From Phoronis ovalis (Eukaryota > Phoronida > Phoronidae): a DNA stretch of 10,586 bases. The translations under genes were made by a program, and so were the position numbers. This document shows positions 6,181-10,586 of this stretch, piece by piece. Location: NCBI GenBank assembly GCA_028565635.1, contig JAOXYB010062101.1, forward strand, positions 1 to 10,586, read 5' to 3'. The notes beneath the pieces are model-generated. The model worked only from the letters and a program-made list of their open reading frames with translations, searched no databases and was not told the DNA's origin. The first letter of the stretch is position 1, and each line of letters opens with the position of its first letter.

Positions 6181-8917
6181 ACATGCTCTTGTTCCAACTT
6201 GATGTTTGAGTTTCAAAAAACAATCCTTCGATAGGGAAGACGTGAGGATTATTCTCCTGTCATTATTAGATCCGAATATAGAGGCTTTTTATAAGCCTGC
6301 GTTCGGTATATTACATATTACATATTACATGCATATTCTAATAACTCTACAATACGATATTGGGAAAATTGTACATCAGATGGGATTATATACTATGTAA
6401 ACGGGATGTGGAACATATTTCATTATTAATTGTTCTTCTCTGCTAAAACATTAGTACCAGATCCCATTGTTTAGCATATAATACTGTTGCTTCCTATACG
6501 TGGAGCTAGTGTTATATAAAACCGTTGTTTCAACAATAAGAATATAATGTTTACATTCAATCAATACTTCACAAGGGAAGCATTATTAAATATTGAAGCC
6601 AGTCTGATAACCGACTGCAAAATTGCATAATACACGTCACATCGGCGCTTAATAAAGTCATGTTTAAAATATGGCCAGCATAAATCAACAACATACTTTA
6701 TAAATTATGTAACAAAATTACAACTAAAAACATTCCGAGAAGCTTATTAGAAATACGAATGAGAAATTTCAGAAGTAAATTTTTAAAAATAGTCTATTTC
6801 TAGTAGTTTAGATCACAGAACTATACAAAAGAAACGACCGAGATTAACCTTTTTACAATAAAACATTTCTACATAACATGTACCCATCAGAAATTTACTT
6901 GCTTCCTCGAAATATTTTCCCTTTTTGTGGATAAAGAGAAACTATAGATCATTTGTAGAGTTTAGTGAACTTATTCCAATTTGGAATGAAATTCAAGGTA
7001 GCATTCGGGGCCCGGCGGGATTTTATTGGTATTAGACGGGTATTAGAGATGCTCCTGTACTGGGATGTATATTAATCAGTTCATATTGATTGCAAAAATG
7101 TGCATTTGATCAAAATGGGAAAACGTCAAATGTAAGGAAACATAGGAATTAGATATATAACTCAGTTATATTGTGTCTAATCATTGGAGAAACCTATTAT
7201 TATAGTAATATTAATCTTATTAATATTATTGACGAAAGAAAAATGTCTTACACAAATCAAGTGGCAGCCGGCAAAATGTTACAGGATATATAGTATGTAC
7301 TGATGTGCGGCATGTAATGATGTTATATCGGCTTTATTCCATTACTAAAAAAGTCGTGCTTATATGGAGCTACTCATATTTTTTGTCTTTGTTTGATTAC
7401 TTTAGTTCGCACTTTTATAAAAGTTGAAATCGCAACTTTGACTAAACTTAAAAGTTGACCTAAGGGCAAAAATCATTATAATTTTGATAAAGCTCACAAA
7501 AGAAAGCATCGCTTTGACATAGCCTAACCGCATTTTTACATAAAAACTCAAAAGGTATTTCAGATCTTAAGCGTTATAAAAAGAGATATAATGTTTCTTA
7601 ATAAAGGAAAATGAGCTTACTTTAAAAAATAATTCAACCATTTCAGATATTTTATTAAAGGCCCAAGGGAAGCTAAACTAGTAATCTCTAAAGAAATTTC
7701 GGTCGGCTTTGGGCGTAATAATCAAAGTCTAGGAATACTGTTACTAAATTTTCACTGGCCCAACGGCGAAAAACTAAAGAAAATATTCTAAAGTTACAAG
7801 ATAAAATTTGTTTAAATTCAATTTATATCTCAAATTGTAACAAATACAAAGGCATGTATCTTTTTAGCAAAATAAATTACTATATTTATTTGGTATCAAT
7901 CTAGAAGCGTTATAATTTTTGATAACAAGCAGGTGTTATCTTAGATCTCTATGTATCATAAAGTCCTTCAAGGAAACATGCTTGAGCCATCAAATGAAAT
8001 CAGCATTTCTGTCAAAATATCCTTTAAACATGTACCAAATAGACATGAAAATATCTAGGAAAAGTAATAAATTGCTGAAGTTTATTTCTATAATTGCAAA
8101 CTTAACTATGTAATGTGGTATTTATAAAAAAACATCGAGCAATAGAAAAGATGCATCACGTAGGAGGTAGATATTGTGGGGGAAATAGAAAAGAATGAAG
8201 TGAATAAGTTTGAAAGTAATTACAGGCAGGGCGACAGTTGTCTTAGCGTATATAAACTTTCGTACCCGTATACCGAGACTTTAAATGTAGCTTTCCATCC
8301 CATTGTGTAAAGTAATTTATTGTATGTAATAAGCACCCCTTAATTTTTTTTTGTTGAATATTCATTGCATGTCCTTACATACTTCTGTGCTGGCCCTCGG
8401 ACTTTCGTGCGTTCTCTGATTGAAGAGATCATCCACGATCATAACCCGAGATTTTAAAGTTAAGTAGGTGGCAACTGCCAGTGTCTAAAAGAATAAATCT
8501 ACTTTTCGATTATCCCCGATATTTTTTTTTAATTACAAAATGTCTTTATGGAGTGCAATATTGAAATAAAGAGCGTGGAAAATGTTGAGAAAACATACAA
8601 AGTATAAAGATATCTTTCACGTAGCTTTGTTTTTGTGATTAAATTATAAGAAACAATCGTTGCTGAATTCCTGATATGCAAATTGTTAAAAAATAAAACA
8701 GCACCGGAGTTTTTATATTGACAACTGTTAAATGTCCTGCTTATTGTTATATCAAACAAATGTTTTTGAAGAATTGTTAAAATCAAGGTAGCCTTTAATA
8801 CATTTTTATTCTAGTTTTATAAGTTTGCTTCCAGGGGTTTAAAGTTACTAAATGAGAAAATTTTAATTCGCAATCATGTAGGTGCATATCATTACCTCTT
8901 AAGTTCGAGCCTAAAGG
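6181..8917. other. Intergenic stretch without a supported gene
   Basis: AT-rich sequence with many stops in all frames. Small items only: three close copies of ATATTACAT or similar near 6306-6331, a short GC-rich spot GGGGCCCGGCGGGA at 7007-7020, an 11-bp near-duplication GGTATTAGACG/GGTATTAGAGA just after it, and a TATATAAA at 8249-8256. The stop-free stretches at 6203-6400, 7919-8113 and 8529-8786 lack ATG starts, splice-site fit or any family resemblance. Confidence 0.55.
7206..7228. repeat. AT-only inverted repeat
   Basis: TAATATTAAT and ATTAATATTA form 10-bp perfect arms around a CTT loop. In AT-rich DNA this is likely chance or a local cruciform-prone site; no function is implied. Confidence 0.8.
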
Positions 8918-8928
8918 TATATATAAAA
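8918..8928 (+). promoter_or_regulatory. TATA box of a putative plus-strand gene
   Basis: TATATATAAAA followed by a C-run (ACCCC) is a near-ideal TATA element in an otherwise mixed sequence. The transcription start would be expected near 8945-8955. It lies about 440 bp upstream of the signal-peptide-like exon at 9370. Several ATGs lie between the two (for example in 9050-9260), so a 5' intron or leaky scanning would be needed if they belong together. Confidence 0.4.
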
Positions 8929-9369
8929 CCCCTTTCGGCTAAAACTTAATCAACAAAATTTATAACATCAGCACAAGACGGCAGTTAAATTGCAGATCTG
9001 CGTCTCTATTACGGATTCGTAGCAGTTTTAAAAGCTGGTCAGTGTAAAGTGGACAATGTATTTGATCACGTGACACGATTATCAATTCTTAAGTTAATTG
9101 GCATGGCAAGTGGATACAAATAGTTAGTTTACACATTAGATTTAGTAGTGGATAACTCTAGCTTCCTAATCAATGTATATTTCGTGAATCCGAGTTGTCG
9201 AATTTTAAAACTTTAAATGTTGAAGTTCACATTATCGCCGCGGCACAAATGCTAAGTTTTATGACAGAGGATTGAACATTGTCTCACTGTATATTTGTTC
9301 TTATTACATAACGGACACTATTTCCCAAACAAACTGTTTACAATTTGTTGCACGAAATCGCCATCAAAT

Positions 9370-9469
9370 ATGATCGTGAGAAGATCACTTGCAGACATGA
9401 AGAAGTTAGAAATATCAACTGATTGTCGAATTCTATTAGCAGTTGTTATCTGTTTTATAATGATTTCCG
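9370..9469 (+). CDS. Putative first coding exon with signal peptide or N-terminal membrane anchor
   Basis: The ATG at 9370 (A at -3) opens a 33-codon stretch beginning MIVRRSLADMKKLE and continuing into a hydrophobic run, ILLAVVICFIMIS. A second ATG lies at 9397. The basic start followed by a 13-residue hydrophobic core is the form of a signal peptide or signal anchor. The frame closes soon after (TAA after GKCI), but exactly at the end of the hydrophobic run there is a strong donor, G|gtaagt at 9470, giving a phase-1 intron. Exons that end at the signal peptide are common in genes for secreted proteins. No family is recognisable. The open frame also extends back without ATG to about 9295. 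It may be a chance ORF. Confidence 0.35.
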
Positions 9470-9479
9470 GTAAGTGCAT

Positions 9480-10223
9480 ATAACCACTTCAAATTTTACA
9501 GGTCTGTATTTTCAATATTTAATGCACTAATTGCTTTTGAAGCCTATCAAGTATGATTTAACGAAAAATCCCACATATTTATGTTTGTTTTTCTGATATT
9601 ACATACGTGTACACAAAGTCCGGACACACAGGTGCATTATTGCTGCCTATAGCGCCAAGTCAAACTGAAACATGATAACACGATCTAAACACACCTTTGA
9701 TTATTATATTTGGGTAATTTTATTGAAACATCATCTCATAAAAGACTGCATTAGCACGTCGGACGTGTTACTTCTTGCTAAATAATTAATCATCCTATTT
9801 GTTCTGTTGTGAGATATGAAGCAATCCAGGGGAAGCAATGCTTTGTAATCTGTTAAACATTGTGTAATGATGTTGCTAAATATTCTAAGGAGACTAAGAT
9901 TGATGAGAATTAGACTGTTTCGATTACCTACGACTGCTACGAGTAATCTCAAAACGAAAAGCTTGTGTTTTATATATTAGAAGTACACTTTTTGTTGCAT
10001 TTTTTTATATTGTTAATTAAGCTATGGGGAAAATTGTCACAAAGGCACGAGACATTGTTTATGATAATTTAAATTGTTTTATAAAACAATTAAGATAATC
10101 AAACTAAATGTAGCCAAGAATTAATCATAGTGAAACCTAAACTTGCTACATGGCACAAACAGCTTCTCAGGTTCCGTTTACCAATCTACTTAAACTCTGT
10201 TATGTTTCGTCCCTGTATTATAG
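9480..10223. other. Stretch without a supported gene (possible intron)
   Basis: AT-rich, with no ORF that resembles a protein family. The minus-strand frame at 9731-9952 starts at TTG and looks random. If the exon at 9370 is real this is intronic. Confidence 0.4.
10072..10091. repeat. 20-bp perfect palindrome
   Basis: AATTGTTTTATAAAACAATT reads the same on both strands, with no loop. It is longer than expected by chance at any one site, but the AT-rich setting makes such events more frequent. No attached gene suggests an operator or terminator role. Confidence 0.9.
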
Positions 10224-10264
10224 ATTTCAAACAACCATGCAATTCTACATCTGATTATCGATAA
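10224..10264 (+). CDS. Possible terminal exon joined to the 9370 exon (speculative)
   Basis: A pyrimidine-leaning tract ending tgtattatag (to 10223) is followed by AT, which completes the codon left by the 9469 donor as GAT. It then reads FKQPCNSTSDYR and TAA. The joined product would be 46 residues: a signal peptide plus a very short tail with one N-glycosylation sequon (NST). AATAAA motifs lie downstream in the 10401-10419 repeat. Phase fit alone occurs by chance about one time in three, so this is weak, and the true next exon may lie beyond the window. Confidence 0.1.
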
Positions 10265-10400
10265 AAAAACTTACAATTTTTTTAATAATTTCGTGGTACC
10301 TTTTTTTTATTTCTGATGTTTACATCTAAAATTGAATATTATTTTGATACAGGAATAGAGTAAATATACTAAATCTGTAATCTGTTTTTAATTTTGTTAT

Positions 10401-10419
10401 ATAAATAAATAAATAAATA
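10401..10419. repeat. AAAT tetranucleotide microsatellite
   Basis: Four AAAT units (10403-10418) preceded by AT. The array contains overlapping AATAAA hexamers on the plus strand, which could serve as poly(A) signals, but there is no proof of a transcript ending here. Confidence 0.85.
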
Positions 10420-10507
10420 GCATAACTATTAGGGTGATAATCACTAACTATCAGTGTTCCATGAAATACTTATTCAAGCAAATTTTGTCTCGCAAAGATT
10501 TTTCCTA

Positions 10508-10586
10508 CAAGTCAAGTCAAGTCAAGTCAAAAATCATTTATTAAAGTGACATGTAGTTTTTAAATTTACAATATTGATAGTTATAA
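10508..10586 (-). mobile_element. Probable 3' tail of a minus-strand retroposon with a pentanucleotide repeat
   Basis: On the plus strand, four and a half CAAGT units (10508-10530) are followed by AAAATCATTTATTAAAGTGA. Read on the minus strand this is CACTTTAATAAATGATTTTT followed by TTGAC repeats. A conserved-looking end with AATAAA (10537-10542) leading straight into a short-unit tandem repeat is the usual 3' end of CR1/L2-like LINEs and of SINEs that use their machinery. The body would lie to the right of the window. The family is not identified. Confidence 0.35.

Noticed and set aside
6203-6400. Stop-free plus-strand stretch just right of ATG16L1, suggestive of a divergent gene
   Set aside because: A TGA directly precedes it, the only start codon nearby in frame is TTG, and the later part is a low-complexity ATATTACAT run.
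6877-7035. Stop-free plus-strand stretch of about 52 codons ending over the GC-rich spot (IPIWNEIQGSIRGPAGF)
   Set aside because: It has no ATG, no clear acceptor and no family match; stretches of this length are expected by chance over several kilobases in six frames.
8249-8256. TATATAAA as a second promoter
   Set aside because: No coding exon or start-site context follows within a sensible distance, and such octamers are frequent in AT-rich DNA.
8529-8786. Minus-strand open frame of 85 codons
   Set aside because: Its AT-rich composition gives Ile, Phe, Leu and Asn runs; there are no splice signals or motifs.
8890-8915. tRNA gene suggested by a B-box-like AGTTCGAGCCT
   Set aside because: No A box or cloverleaf could be built upstream, and the flanks do not pair as an acceptor stem.
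9731-9952. Minus-strand open frame of 73 codons
   Set aside because: It starts at TTG, has no motif, and is not supported by any neighbour.
1-10586. CRISPR array, prokaryotic operon, phage or plasmid genes
   Set aside because: No regularly spaced repeats of the right form, no Shine-Dalgarno-led gene strings, and the only gene is intron-split and metazoan.

Overview
This is a eukaryotic (metazoan) genomic window, not a bacterial one. It is AT-rich, has no bacterial-style operon, and its one firmly identified gene is split into short exons with canonical GT-AG introns. That gene lies on the minus strand and is ATG16L1, the autophagy E3-scaffold subunit that pairs with ATG5-ATG12. Nine coding exons (about 6037 down to 1068) join without a frame break into 349 codons: the N-terminal ATG5-binding helix, the whole coiled coil, a short linker, WD40 repeat 1 and most of repeat 2. 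The rest of the WD40 propeller should lie beyond the left edge. Degenerate non-LTR retrotransposon pieces and an AT-rich background fit an aquatic invertebrate (for example a mollusc), but the taxon cannot be fixed from the sequence alone.

Layout. 1-1067 is ATG16L1 intron 9 (open at the left edge) and carries a decayed LINE reverse-transcriptase C-terminus on the plus strand (about 99-566), antisense to the gene. 1068-3780 holds exons 9 to 2 with introns of 90-586 bp. 3781-5931 is the large first intron. It contains a nested palindrome: four copies of one repeat (A and B forward, C and D reverse), LINE-tail debris between A and B and perhaps between C and D, and in the centre a 263-bp unique core with CRE-, ETS- and NRF1-like motifs. 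5932-6037 is exon 1, followed by a TATA-less promoter region with a YY1-like motif over the start codon.

6181-8900 shows no convincing gene. From about 8918 there is a good plus-strand TATA box, and at 9370-9469 a short open stretch that encodes a signal-peptide-like sequence and ends at a strong splice donor. This may be the first exon of a second, divergently oriented gene for a secreted or membrane protein. Its continuation is uncertain; a possible terminal exon at 10224-10264 would give only a 46-residue product. The right edge holds simple repeats and what looks like the 3' tail of a minus-strand retroposon.

I found no sign of a new multi-gene system. The most unusual structures are the nested palindrome with its promoter-like core in ATG16L1 intron 1, the short ATG16L1 linker, and the unassigned secretory exon.
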